From Lampris incognitus (lineage: Eukaryota > Chordata > Actinopteri > Lampriformes > Lampridae): 64,000 bases of DNA. The position numbers and the translations under genes were made by a program. Location of the stretch: positions 35,681,405 to 35,745,404 of the forward strand of contig NC_079230.1 in NCBI RefSeq assembly GCF_029633865.1. Direction: 5' to 3'. Below the pieces are notes generated by a model, which did not search any database, was not told the origin of the DNA, and saw only the letters and a program-made list of their open reading frames with translations. Of this stretch, positions 50,752 to 61,721 are shown in pieces; the first letter of the stretch is position 1, and every line of letters begins with the position of its first letter.

Positions 50752-52552
50752 AGGAGTTTGGATGATAGACGATGGATGTAGCAGGAGTTTGGATGATGGA
50801 GGAGGATGCAGCAGGAGTGTGGATGATAGAGGATGGATGCAGCAGGAGTTTGGATGATGGAGATGGATGCAGCTGGAGCTTGGATGATGGAGGATGAGTT
50901 TGGATGATAGAGGATGGATGTAGCAGGAGTTTGGATGATGGAGGAGGATGCAGCAGGAGTTTGGATGATGGAGGATGGATGCAGCCGGAGTTTGGATGAG
51001 GAGGAGGATGCAGCAGGAGTTTGGATTGGAGGAGGATGCAGCAGGAGTTTGGATGATGGAGGTTCGATGCAGTAGGAGTTTGGATTGGAGGAGGATGCAG
51101 CAGGAGTTTGGACTGGAAGAGGATGCAGCAGGAGCTTGGATGATGGAGGAGGAGTTTGGATGATAGAGGATGGATGTAGCAGGAGTTTGGATGATGGAGA
51201 TGGATGCAGCAGGAGTTTGGATGATGGAGATGGATGCAGCAGGAACTTTGATGATGGAGGAGGATGCGGCAGGAGTTTGGGTGATAGACGATGGATGTAG
51301 CAGGAGTTTGGATTGGAGGAGGATGCAGCAGGAGTTTGGATGATGGAGGTTCGATGCAGTAGGAGTTTGGATTGGTGGAGGATGCAGCAGGAGTTTGGAT
51401 TGGAGGAGGATGCAGCAGGAACTTGGATGATGGAGGAGGAGTTTGGATGATAGAGGATGGATGTAGCAGGAGTTTGGATGATGGAGGAGGATGCAGCAGG
51501 AGTTTGGATGAGGGAGGATGGATGCAGCAGGAGTTTGGATGATGGAGATGGATGCAGCAGGAACTTTGATGATGGAGGAGGATGCAGCAGGAGTTTGGAT
51601 GATAGACGATGGATGTAGCAGGAGTTTGGATTGGAGGAGGATGCAGCAGGAGTTTGGATGATGGAGGTTCGATGCAGTAGGAGTTTGGATTGGAGGAGGA
51701 TGCAGCAGGAGCTTGGATGATGGAGGAGGAGTTTGGATGATAGAGGATGGATGTAGCAGGAGTTTGGATGATGGAGGAGGATGCAGCAGGAGTTTGGATG
51801 AGGGAGGATGGATGCAGCAGGAGTTTGGATGATGGAGATGGATGCAGCAGGAACTTTGATGATGGAGGAGGATGCAGCAGGAGTTTGGATGATAGACGAT
51901 GGATGTAGCAGGAGTTTGGATTGGAGGAGGATGCAGCAGGAGTTTGGATGATGGAGGTTCGATGCAGTAGGAGTTTGGATTGGAGGAGGATGCAGCAGGA
52001 GCTTGGATGATGGAGGAGGAGTTTGGATGATAGAGGATGGATGTAGCAGGAGTTTGGATGATGGAGGAGGATGCAGCAGGAGTTTGGATGAGGGAGGATG
52101 GATGCAGCAGGAGTTTGGATGATGGAGATGGATGCAGCAGGAGCTTGGATGATGGAGGAGGAGTTTGGATGATCGAGGATGGATGTAGCAGGAGTTTGGA
52201 TGATGGAGGATGGATGTAGCAGGAGTTTGGATGATGGAGGAGGATGCAGCAGGAGTTTGGATGATGGAGGATGAATGCAGCCGGAGTTTGGATGAGGAGG
52301 AGGATGCAGCAGGAGTTTGGATTGGAGGAGGATACAGCAGGAGTTTGGATGATGGAGGTTCGATGCAGTAGGAGTCTGGATTGGAGGAGGATGCAGCAGG
52401 AGTTTGGATTGGAGGAGGATGCAGCAGGAGTTTGGATGATGGAGGAGGATGCAGCAGGAGTTTGGATGATGGAGGATGGATGCAGCAGGAGTCTGGATGA
52501 TGGAGGAGGATGTAGTAGGAGTTTGGATGATGGAGGTTGGATGCGGTAGGAG
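50752..52552. repeat. 30-bp minisatellite, right part
   Basis: About 60 units of the type GATGCAGCAGGAGTTTGGAT plus GATGGAGGAG, on average 30 bp, with variants such as GATTGGAGGAGG and GATAGACGATGGATGTAG. A higher-order block beginning GATAGACGATGGATGTAGC recurs at 51283, 51601 and 51891 (318 and 290 bp apart). Short open frames through it (repeats like CSRSLDD or AAGVWMM) have no start context and are not considered genes. Confidence 0.93.
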
Positions 52553-53058
52553 TTTGGAATAAGACCTCAGCTGCTCAGCAAAATATCTGCCAACTTATGA
52601 GAAATTGCAAGTGAAAAGCTCAGCAAATACAGTAAAGTTAAAAGCAACAGTTATTAACAGCACTGATACTCCAATAAAGTAAACAGGAACCTGGAATTTA
52701 ACTACTAGTTTTAAATAGTATAAATACTATTTATACTAATACTCTACTAATAAATTAGTATAAATTGCATGTAATACAAACAGAACGGGCTGCAAAATCA
52801 TGTCTGCACCCTTGAACAATTTGAATTAACAGATAAAACTCCAATTATTGTATAAATACCAAGAAATTCATCTCACCAAATTGGGAAACTACCTAAAAAT
52901 TAACTATTAAATTTGAAATTACAGTATTAATGGAATGTAGTTACTAATAGCATGGGTTAAGGTATTCTGTCAGCACCTTATCTATTGGGATGATATACTT
53001 AAACTGAAGCACACACACACACACACTTATCATCATCAGCGGTTGCTCCGAAGTGAGT
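52553..53058. other. Intron 2 segment, AT-rich
   Basis: No gene seen. A short palindromic run of TAGTATAAATACTA type lies near 52717, and a (CA)n tract at 53009-53026. Confidence 0.6.
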
Positions 53059-53330
53059 CATCAGTTGATCACTCGGGGTGGAGTATGGCCGTCCTCCCTC
53101 TGGGTCTCTCTGGGTCCTCAGTGGGTGGAGAGGCCGATCCTGGAGCCATGTAATGGGAGGATGCATGCGCATGACAGCTTTTTACATGGAGTGGCTGATG
53201 CACCTGCAGCCATCTTGTGCTCACCCCTGTGCTCAAAGGATTGCCGATCACTTGTGAGTTTTTGCCGTTTGCATCATTCTCAGTAAACCCTTGAAAGTGT
53301 TGTGCCCAAGACGACAGCCATCTAGGGGAA
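53059..53330 (-). repeat. Unclassified dispersed repeat, copy 2
   Basis: Minus-strand homologue of 14-235. The shared phrase reads RWLQVHQPLHVKSCHAHASS on the minus strand. It is longer on the left (GATCACTCGGGGTGGAGTAT). No terminal structure was seen. Confidence 0.45.
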
Positions 53331-53406
53331 CTGGCATGCCTAGTGCCAGATATCATGCCACATTCGAAATCACCAGTGTAACTTGTTTTGCCAGTTTCAG
53401 TGCTCA

Positions 53407-53503
53407 TCCATCCTCCATTATCCAAGCCACTTATCCTACTCAGGGTCACGGGGATGCTGGAACCTATCCCAGCAGTCATTGGGTGGCAGGCGGGGAGACA
53501 TTT
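53407..53503 (-). repeat. tRNA-derived SINE, 3' end, copy 4
   Basis: Only the tail side is present: TCCATTATCCAAGCCACTTA, GGGATGCTGGAACCTATCCC, and GGGTGGCAGGCGGGGAGACA. Confidence 0.85.
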
Positions 53504-53862
53504 CAGTGCTCAATTGAAGACTAATTGATTCTAGAAACACTGGTCTGCTTGCTTTATACCACACCACAGTCACATGTCATAGGTGTGTTGGAATGTACCA
53601 CTTGTGTGAAGGTGCATGGTGTACCTAATAAACTGGCAATTCAATGCATCGTACTTTACCTCTCCTGCACTCCTTTCCTTCTGTTTCATTTGACCCACAT
53701 TATTTAGTACCCTTAACCCGCAGTAAACAATCCTAGCTGTAACTGTTGGCATACATAGTCCTAAACTGCTTATACACAGTGTTGTTCCACTGGGCCTACC
53801 ATGTTGTTCCATAGATCCCATTCTCACATGTTTTTTTTTTTTTTTTTTTTTGCTTTTTGTAG
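53504..53862 (+). other. End of intron 2 with T-rich splice region
   Basis: It contains GTGTACCTAATAAACTGGC at about 53620, a phrase common at the end of a fish DNA transposon, but nothing more of it. A run of 21 T lies at 53831-53851, just before the exon 3 acceptor TGCTTTTTGTAG. Confidence 0.6.
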
Positions 53863-53947
53863 GACCTCCAACCACTAAGAGTCTGTATAAAGCAGGGCCG
53901 AATGGACGAGATTCCACTGGTGCCTGGGGAGAGCATTAAAGCTGTCG
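53863..53947 (+). CDS. mtmr1: mtmr1 coding exon 3 (start of PH-GRAM)
   Basis: The acceptor is TTTTTTGCTTTTTGTAG and the donor is G|GTAAGT. The exon has 28 codons plus one base: DLQPLRVCIKAGRMDEIPLV then PGESIKAV. PGESIKA matches the beginning of the PH-GRAM domain of MTMR1/MTMR2 (P-GE-IK pattern). Phase 0 at the start matches exon 2, and the left-over G joins CC of exon 4 to give Ala. The first ten residues are variable between MTMR1 orthologues, so their register is less certain. PH-GRAM binds phosphoinositides and helps membrane targeting. Confidence 0.9.
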
Positions 53948-54067
53948 GTAAGTAGCTCAATTTCTCTGGTCATTACTTTGTCAGTTGGTCCAGTGGAAAG
54001 TTATAGCAGATGAATGGTTTGTTGCTTTATTCTGTCTGTTACAATGGTAAGGCTACACATACTTGTC

Positions 54068-55400
54068 TCGTCATCTCATCTCATCTTCAGCCGCTTTTCC
54101 GGGGTCGGGTCGCAGTGGCAGCAAGCTAAGTAGGGCACTCCAGATGTTCCTCTTCCCAGCAACGCCCTGCAGCTCCTCCTGGGGAATCCCAAGGTGTTCT
54201 CTGGCCAGATTGCACATGTAGTCCCTCCAGCGAGTTCTGGGTCTACCCCGGGGTCTCCTCCCAGTTGGCCGTGCTCGGTAAACCTCCAAAGGAAGGCGCC
54301 CAGGAGGCATCTTAATCCGATGCCCGAACCATCTCAACTGACTCCTTTTGATGCGAAGGAGCAGCAGCTCTATTCTAAGCTCCCTCTGGATGTCCGAGCT
54401 CCTCACCCTATCTCTAAGGCTGAGCCCACACACCCAACGGAGGAAACTCATTTCAGCCACTTGTATCCACAATCTCATCCGTTCGGTCACTACCCAAAGC
54501 TCATGACCATAGGTGAGGGTTGGAACAAAGACTGACTGGTAAATTGAGAGCTTTGCCTTCCGGCTCAGCTGCTTCTTCGCCACAACGGTCCGGTACAACG
54601 TTCGCATTACTGCCGATGCTGCACCAATCTGTCTGTCAATCTCCCGCTCCATCCTACCCTCACTCGTGAACAAGACCCCGAGATACTTGAATTCCTTCAC
54701 TTGAGGCAACAACTCATCCCCAACCTGGAGCGAGCAATCCACCATTTTCCGGTAGAGAACCATGGCCTCAGACGTGGAGGTGCTGTCTCTCATCCCGGCC
54801 ATTTCACACTCAGCTGCAAACTGCCCCAGTGCGTGCCGGAGGTCGCGTTCTGATGAAGCCAACAAAACCACATTATCTGCAAAGAGCAGAGATGCAATTC
54901 TGAGGTTCCCAAAATGTACACACTCCTCACCTGGGCTGCGCCTTGAGATCCTGTCCATTAATATCATAAACAGAATCGGAGACAAGGGACAACCTTGGTG
55001 GAGTCCGACACCCACCGAAAACATGTTTGACTTTGTGCCGAGAATGTGGACACAGCTCTCACTATGGTTATACAAGGACCGGATGGCTTGTAGCAACTGC
55101 CCCGGTACCCCATACTCCCGCAGTACCCCCCACAGAGTGCCCCGGGTACACAGCCTTCTCCAAGTCCACAAAACACATGTAGACTGGCTGGTAAAACTCC
55201 CATGCCCCTCTCAGCACTTCCGCAAGGGTAAAGAGTTGGCCCATTATTCCACAGCCAGGATGGAATCCACATTGTTCCTCCTGGATCTGAGGTTCGACAA
55301 TCGGTCAGAGCCTCCTTTCGAGCACCCTAGAGTAGACTTTCTCAGGGAGGCTGAGCAATGTGATGCCCCGATAAGGAGTAGAGGTGGAGCACACCCTCCG
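54068..55400 (-). mobile_element. Rex3 (RTE clade) non-LTR retrotransposon, 5'-truncated
   Basis: The minus strand reads from about 55400 through GCSKGGSDRLSNLRSRRNNV-type broken sequence into a 366-codon open frame. The 3' end carries GATGAGATGAGATGACGAGA. By recall this is Rex3, a teleost RTE-clade element, usually strongly 5'-truncated, as here. A second Rex3 piece lies at 5731-6543. Confidence 0.9.
54071..55171 (-). pseudogene. Rex3 reverse transcriptase, C-terminal 366 codons
   Basis: This is a continuous frame with RT motifs VGVGLHQGCPLSPILFMILM, RIASLLFADNVVLLASSERD and VKEFKYLGVLFTSEGRMERE. The RTE-type C-terminus follows (AKLSIYQSVFVPTLTYGHEL, QLRWFGHRIKMPPGRLPLEV and RPRGRPRTRWRDY). 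The catalytic FADD has become FADN, which would abolish polymerase activity. Upstream, at about 55180-55330, the same protein continues in other frames with stops. The endonuclease is missing. Confidence 0.9.
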
Positions 55401-55463
55401 GTGTGCTCCAATTATTAGAGTTTGTTTTCTGTACAACACGTACATGTACAGAAAATAAACTCT
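55385..55463. repeat. Two adjacent perfect or near-perfect hairpins
   Basis: TGGAGCACACC (55385-55395) pairs with GGTGTGCTCCA (55400-55410) around a 4-nt loop. Next, AGAGTTTGTTTTCTGTACA (55417-55435) pairs with TGTACAGAAAATAAACTCT (55445-55463), with one mismatch and a 9-nt loop. They sit at the 5' truncation point of the Rex3 copy. Confidence 0.9.
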
Positions 55464-55669
55464 GACTTTTGATAGATTGCAGTGTCAGCTTTATTTCCAG
55501 CATTTTGTTACTTTGTTGTATTGTATGCAAGTGTACAGTTCAGGTTTAGGGGACATACAGGTAAGGTAAATACAATCACTAAAAAACACAAACATATGCA
55601 GCATATTACACTAAGCACTGCATAGTACATTTAGCAAAATTGTATTTAATATGTAAAAGATGTAAAAAG
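55464..55669. other. Intron 3 segment
   Basis: AT-rich, no recognised feature. Confidence 0.6.
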
Positions 55670-56090
55670 GGCCATCTTCCCACAACTGCTTCCGGTGTGG
55701 GAAGATGGTGGCGCGAATTCACATTTGTGGCAGCCTCACCCAGTTACCAGTGTGGGAAGATGGTGGTGCGAATTCACGTTTTCGGCGGCCTCATCCAACA
55801 CCGTCCATGCTGTGTCTTTGTCCACATCTGCGTCTAAGATGTGTCTTCATTTGTTGGCTGGGAGAGCTTGGTCTGCTGCGTCCTGTGGGCCCAGGGCACT
55901 CTTGACATGATGCGGAAGCGGGGCAGGCTAAGCTAACTGCTAGCCCAAGCAGATCGGCAGTTCTGATAAAACTGAGGCCGGTCTGGCGGTGGCCTTGCCT
56001 AGTGTTGACTGTGTTTTAGATGTCATCGTGTGGAGTGTGGGGCTGTGTGCTGAAGAAGTTCAACCTGCCAAAGCCCAAGATGGTGCATTT
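55670..56090 (+). repeat. Unclassified repeat with roughly 60-bp tandem head
   Basis: A segment beginning GTGTGGGAAGATGGTGGCGC occurs at 55695 and again at 55752 (57-bp spacing), followed by CCGTCCATGCTGTGTCTTTG and other sequence. It looks like the 5' region of a retroelement, with monomer-like repeats. The 3' tail at 56346-56425 (AATAAATCTGATTCTGATTC) may belong to it, with an RTE-like fragment inserted between. The class is not known. Confidence 0.45.
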
Positions 56091-56345
56091 TAGTGAGGGA
56101 GACAGCTAGGAAGGTACTTGGTGTGTCATCAGGACAGAGGAAGGAAGACAAGGAGACTTGGCAGTGGAATGGGGAAGTACAGCAAATTATACAGAGGAAA
56201 CGGTTGGCAAAGAAGAAGTGAGATAGTCAGAGAGATGAAGAAAGTAGACAGGAGTACAAGGAGATGCAGCATAAAGCAAAGAGAGAGGTGGCAAAGGCAA
56301 AGGAAAAGGCGTATGGTGAGTTGTATGACAGGTTAGACACTAAGG
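56091..56345 (+). pseudogene. RTE-like element fragment, copy A5
   Basis: It corresponds to 33951-34196 of A4: GAGGGAGACAGCTAGGAAGG, GGACAGAGGAAGGAAGACAA and GTATGGTGAGTTGTATGACA. This is the endonuclease-RT linker region only. Frames are broken. Confidence 0.8.
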
Positions 56346-56425
56346 ACACTCTTGCACCAACAAAGTAATGCAAATTCTTCTATATTCTTATACTTGGCAA
56401 TAAATCTGATTCTGATTCTTAGCAC
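56346..56425 (+). repeat. Retroelement 3' tail with (TGATTC)n
   Basis: ACCAACAAAGTAATGCAAAT, then TTGGCAATAAATCTGATTCT, a typical fish non-LTR 3' end with short tandem tail. Confidence 0.6.
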
Positions 56426-56584
56426 ACTTCAATTCCTTTGTCAAACTAGCCAAGGGCAGCTCCAAGGTTCCCTTACCATATGAAACTACACTACTTGGAC
56501 ACCATGGCACTCCTAACAACTTTCTAACTCAGGGCCATACATCAAATAAAATCTAACCCTGGGGTAGTTTTAACCAATCCAAAA

Positions 56585-57212
<628 letters not shown>

Positions 57213-58792
57213 TACTGCTCAAAAAAATAAAGGGAACACATAAGCAATGCAATGTAGCTCCAAGTCAATCACACTTTTGAGATATCAACCTGTCCAGTTA
57301 GGAAGTAACACTGATTTGTGAATCAATTTCACCTGTTGGTAAATTGTCTAATTTCCACCAGGTGGAAATTAGACAATTTGCAAGACAACCCCTATAAAAG
57401 GAATGGATTTGCAGGTGGTGGCCACAGACCATTTGCCTGTCCTCATCTTTTCTGGCCGATCTTTGGTTAGTTTTTCATTGTGCTAGTGCCCTCACCACTA
57501 GAGGTGGCATGAGGCGGTATCTGCAACCTACAGAAGTTGCTCAGGTAGTGCAGCTCATCCAGGATGGCACATCAATGCGTGCTGTGGCAAGAAGATTTGA
57601 TGTGTCTCCCAGCACAGTGTCCAGAGCATGGAGGAGGTACCAGGAGAAAGGCCAGTACACCAGGAGACGTGGAGGGCGCCGCAGGAGGACAACAACCCCG
57701 CAGCAGGACTGCTATCTGGTCCTTTGTGCAAGGAGGAACAGGAGGAGCACTGCCGGAGCCCTACAAAACGACCTTCAACAGGCCACTAATGTGCAGGTTT
57801 CTGCTCAAACAGTGAGAAACGGAATGCATGAGGATAGTATGAGGGCCCGACGTCCACAATTGGGGTCTGTGCTCACAGCCCAACACCGTGCAGCCCGATT
57901 GACCTTAGCCAGAGAACATCTTGGTTGGCAGATTCGCCATTGGCGCCCTGTGCTCTTCACAGATGAGAGCAGGTTCACACTGAACACATGTGACAGACGT
58001 GAGAGAGTCTGGAGACGCTGTGGAGAACGTTCTGCTGCCTGCAACATCCTCCAGCATGACCGGTTTGGTGGTGGGTCAGTGATGGTCTGGGGAGGCATAT
58101 CCTTGGAGGGCCGCATAGACCTCTACGTGCTAGCCAGAGGTACCATGACTGCCATTAGGTACCGGGATGAGATCCTCAGACCCATTGTCAGACCATATGC
58201 TGGTGCAGTGGGCCCTGGGTTCCTGCTCATGCATGACAATGCTCGTCCTCATGTGGCCAGAGTGTGTCAGCAGTTCCTGTATGTTGAGGGCATTGATGCT
58301 ATGGACCGGCCTGCACGTTCCCTAGACCTGAATCCAATCGAGCACCTCTGGGACATCATGTCTCGTACCATCCGCCAACGCCATGTCGCACCACAGACTG
58401 TCCAGGAGTTGACCGATGCCCTGATCCAGGTCTGGGAGAAGATCCCTCAGGAGACCATCCGTCATCTCATCAGGAGCATGCCCAGACGTTGTAGGGAGTG
58501 CATACAGGCACGTGGAGGCCACACACACTACTGAGCCTCATTTTGAATCGTCTTGAAGAATTTCCACAGAAGTTGGATCAGCCTATGTTCTCATTTTCCA
58601 CTTTGATTTTGAGTATGATTCTGAATCCAGACCTTAATGGGCTAATGGTTTTGATTTCCATTGATCATTCTTAGGTTATTTTGCTCTAAACACATTCCTC
58701 TGTCTAATAAATAAAGATTTTCTGCTGAAATATTTCATTCATCGAGGTCTATATTGTGTTTTTAGGTGTTCCCTTTATTTTTTTGAGCAGTG
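57213..58792 (+). mobile_element. Complete Tc1-like transposon
   Basis: The 1580-bp element is flanked by TA at 57211-57212 and 58793-58794. The left end is TACTGCTCAAAAAAATAAAG. The right end, reverse-complemented, is CACTGCTCAAAAAAATAAAG. They match over at least 27 bp apart from the second-to-outermost base region. A second inverted motif, CACCTGTTGGTAAATTGTC against internal sequence, is not clear. The single ORF is intact. Insertion is in TATC/TAGA simple sequence. Confidence 0.93.
57509..58534 (+). CDS. Tc1-like transposase, intact 341 aa
   Basis: A full-length frame starting [20 protein letters not shown] and ending GGHTHY. An N-terminal helix-turn-helix pair (residues 8-45, 70-110) is separated by a GRRRRTTT basic linker. 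The DDE catalytic triad is D152 (LFTDESRF), D243 ([10 protein letters not shown]) and E278 ([10 protein letters not shown]), with 34 residues between the last two, so DD34[13 protein letters not shown] is the Gly-rich box. Length equals the family norm of about 340. The enzyme would bind the terminal repeats and cut and paste at TA. No disabling change was seen, so it could be active, but this was not tested. Confidence 0.95.
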   Translation: MRRYLQPTEVAQVVQLIQDGTSMRAVARRFDVSPSTVSRAWRRYQEKGQYTRRRGGRRRRTTTPQQDCYLVLCARRNRRSTAGALQNDLQQATNVQVSAQTVRNGMHEDSMRARRPQLGSVLTAQHRAARLTLAREHLGWQIRHWRPVLFTDESRFTLNTCDRRERVWRRCGERSAACNILQHDRFGGGSVMVWGGISLEGRIDLYVLARGTMTAIRYRDEILRPIVRPYAGAVGPGFLLMHDNARPHVARVCQQFLYVEGIDAMDRPARSLDLNPIEHLWDIMSRTIRQRHVAPQTVQELTDALIQVWEKIPQETIRHLIRSMPRRCRECIQARGGHTHY

Positions 58793-58870
58793 TATATAGA
58801 GAGAGATAGATATAGATATATAGATAGATAATCCAGTGAGTCAAGAAAATTCTTTATGAACATATGTATG

Positions 58871-58872
58871 TA

Positions 58873-58964
<92 letters not shown>

Positions 58965-58974
58965 TATACATATA
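58871..58974. repeat. (TG)n(TA)n(CA)n compound microsatellite
   Basis: A GT run to about 58920, a TA run to about 58943, then a CA run to 58964. It forms a potential long hairpin, because the GT and CA runs are complementary. Confidence 0.93.
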
Positions 58975-58975
58975 T

Positions 58976-59033
58976 GAGTGGAAACGGATGATCCACTGTG
59001 GCGACCTCTAACGGGAGCAGCCGAAAGTATTAG
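58976..59033 (+). repeat. RTE-like element 3' tail, copy A6
   Basis: GAGTGGAAACGGATGATCCA, then TCTAACGGGAGCAGCCGAAA, the last bases of the RTE-like family plus a short TAG tail. The flanking tagacta at 57010-57016 and 59034-59040 marks its insertion. Confidence 0.8.
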
Positions 59034-59340
59034 TAGACTAAATAAATGTATATAATCTATTATCCACACAGATCAGACCGGCTTCATTCCTAATATGTTT
59101 TATTTTTTCTATGTTAGAAGAGTGATGGACATCATGTGTCATAAATTTGATAAAACAGGCCATTTTTTGTCTTGGTGCTGTAAAAGATTTTGATCAGATT
59201 GAGTGGGGATATCTCCTAAGGGTCCTGGAAGAGTTTAGTCTTGTTGCCTCTTTTATTTCCAGGGTGCGTTTAATATATGCCCATCCAACTGCCTCCATCC
59301 TCACAAATCAAGATAGATCACCCACCTTTTCCCTTCAGAG
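59034..59340 (+). pseudogene. L1-2 ORF2, RT middle part
   Basis: Resumes with the QTGFIPN motif (DQTGFIPNM), then AVKDFDQIEWGYLLRVLEEF and RLIYAHPTASILTNQ, the FD motif region of RT. A frameshift lies near 59140, and a hAT MITE follows. Confidence 0.82.
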
Positions 59341-59811
59341 CAGTGGCACCCCCAGAAATTTTTCATAGGGGTGGCTAAATGGGGACACTGCAAATCTTGG
59401 GGTGGCCCACCAAAACCAAAAGCCATGACTGCCTTTCACGAAGTCTATCATGCTGTTGCAGTATTCTGTATAGGCTAGCGGAAAACTGTCAAGTTAAGGA
59501 ATCGCACACTGAAAAACTTTGGCTTCTTATTTTTCACAGTTAATGTTAATGAATAGACTAATACGGTACAGTTAACATTTTGAGTTTCAATGTGTCATGT
59601 ATCTGTACATATTGTAATGGGTTAGACGATTCCTTGTTACATTGTGTATGTCCAGAAATGAAAAATGAAAATATCAGATAGAAGCATATTCTGCATAATC
59701 AGAAGTATATTCTGCATATGCAACTCGTGCCTGGGGGGGGGCAGTGGGGGGGCCAGGGATAGTATCAGGGTGGCCATGGCCACCCCTGGCCATCCCTTGG
59801 GGGCGCCACTG
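59341..59811. mobile_element. hAT MITE with exact 8-bp TSD
   Basis: The 471-bp element is flanked by cttcagag at 59333-59340 and 59812-59819. The left end is CAGTGGCACCCCCAGAAATT. The right end, reverse-complemented, is CAGTGGCGCCCCCAAGGGAT. It has no coding capacity. L1-2 coding continues on both sides. Confidence 0.93.
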
Positions 59812-59819
59812 CTTCAGAG

Positions 59820-60730
59820 AGGTACCTGTAAAAGTTGACCGCTCTCACCGCTTCTCTTTGCATAAGCCATCGAACCCCTGGCAATAAGCATGAGAGAGCA
59901 TGCTGTCATTAAGCCAATAACAATAGGTGGGGTTGATCATAAGATTTCCCTTTATATGGATGACATTGTCCTCTTTGTATCTGACCCTGAGCAATCTATA
60001 CTTCACCTACTCGAGCTTATTAACTCCTTTGGAGAGGTCTCAGGTTATACCATTAACTGGCAGAAAAGTGACCTTATATCGCTAACAGCAGACCTGGACC
60101 CAATATTCCTAACCACTATACAGTTCCTCTTACAGTATAAAATATCTGGGCATTGAAATATAAAAAAAAAAAATCCTATGTCCCTCTTTAAAATCAATAT
60201 TACTGAGAGGGTGAACAAGCTAAAGAAGAATATAGAGAAATGGAGAATGCTACCTCTCTCCCCCCGATTGGTTGTGTGAATGCTGTTAAGATCGTTTCTC
60301 TGCCAGGATTTTTGTATTTATTTCAGAATGTGTCCATTTTCATCCTCAAATCTTTCTTTAAGTCAATTGATTCTATCAATTTTCCATTCATCTGGAGATA
60401 TAAAAGACAAAGAATCTCGAAAACCCATCTTCAGAAGTGAAGGGAACAAGGAGGCCTGGGGCTACTATGCTTTTTACATTCTTACTGGGCAGCTAATGTT
60501 AGAGCCATGGCATACCAGCAGTATGGATATGAACACAGACAGATCTGACCTACTCCCTGGCTGGAAATTGAAAGAAGTTTAACCTGTAAAAAACTTCTCT
60601 CCCCGCTCTCCTCTTTTCATCACATACATCTTTTACTGTTTTTACACTATGACTTCATCCTGCCCATTGCTCAGAAAATCAGGAACCAAATTAGAAAATC
60701 CTGCAAGCTTCCGAACACATCAACACATAC
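59820..60730 (+). pseudogene. L1-2 ORF2, catalytic and post-catalytic part
   Basis: ISLYMDDIVLFVSDPEQSIL contains the catalytic MDD box (YADD in the first L1). NSFGEVSGYTINWQKSDLIS follows, then, after frameshifts, SPRLVV/SLIGCVNAVK-type and SIDSINFPFIWRYKRQRISK. A short A8 run near 60164 and other indels break the frame. Confidence 0.85.
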
Positions 60731-60734
60731 CGGG

Positions 60735-61720
60735 TCTGTGAATGTTCTCATTCATCCAGGTCATGGTTATCCAAAGGAGTTGAATCAAGTGCAGCTGGAC
60801 TTGGTATATATCCGTGAAGACGTTTCGCCTCTCATCCAAGAGGCTTCCTCAGTTCGTGCCTTTCTGACTAGACCAAGCTAGTCTGACTGGCTGCTGATGA
60901 GACTCAGAATTTATCCTCTAGGAGTCGTTGTCAGAGCTATTGATATGCGTGGCTCTTTGTGTCCCGATGTTTACCAACGCCCGTCGCTAACAGAGCCATA
61001 GATATGAGTGGCTGTTTTGTGTACCGATGTTTGGCCGCGCCCGTCGTTATCGGAGCTGTTGATTTGCATTTGTTTAGCAGCGACGGTCGTTGGGGGTGTT
61101 AGTGTTAGTGCTCCGTTCAGTGGTCATGAGAGTCGTTGGAGCCGTTAGTGAGCGACTATTGTTCTTGGAGGCTAGGTTTCTTGAGTCTCCTGGGTAGAGA
61201 TGAAAGGACGGCATTGTAGGTGGGAGATAGGTGGTGTTGCAGACCTCCTCCTCTGTTGAGGGATGGTTTTTCCAGTTTCACATAGATGGCTTCCTTCACC
61301 CCTCTTTCAAACCATCTATCCTCCCTGTCCAAAATGTGTACATTGCTGTCCTCGAAGGAGTGTGTCTTCTCCTTTAGGTGTAGATAGACTGCTGAGTCTT
61401 GTCCTGAGGAGTTTGGCCTTCTGTGTTGGGCCATCCGTTTGTGTAGTGGTTGTTTGGTTTCTCCTATGTATAGGTCAGTGCAATCCTCATTGCATTATAC
61501 GGCATACACCAGATTGCTTTTCTGGGTGTGTGGTACACGGTCTTTGGGATGAACCAGTCTTTGTTGGAGTGTGTTGCTGGGTTTGAAGTATACCGGGATG
61601 CGGTGTTTGTTAAAAATTCTCCTGAGTTTCTCGGAGACCCAAGAAACATATGGGATGACTATGTTATTCCTTCTGTTCCTTTTCTCCTCATCGCTCACCT
61701 GGTTGGTCTTTTTGGATAGA
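60735..61720 (-). mobile_element. Penelope-like element, copy 2
   Basis: The left end begins GTCTGTGAATGTTCTCATTC as in copy 1. The minus strand encodes the RT end and GIY-YIG. Only one terminal repeat is present. The right limit, in the RT (near TTTTTGGATAGACA), is a 5' truncation. It interrupts L1-2. Confidence 0.88.
61156..61698 (-). pseudogene. Penelope RT end and GIY-YIG endonuclease, copy 2
   Basis: The frame 61698-61495 gives RNNIVIPYVSWVSEKLRRIF then NKHRIPVYFKPSNTL, the RT C-terminus. A frameshift near 61500 leads to DLYIGETKQPLHK, then MAQHRRPNSSGQDSAVYLHL and REDRWFERGVKEAIYVKLEK in 61434-61156. The GIY-YIG core is DLYIGET, as in copy 1. One frameshift and missing RT catalytic motifs disable it. 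Confidence 0.9.
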
Positions 61721-61721
61721 C

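Noticed and set aside
58871..58974. Regulatory hairpin formed by GT and CA runs
   Set aside because: A compound dinucleotide repeat is sufficient explanation. No conserved context supports a regulatory role.
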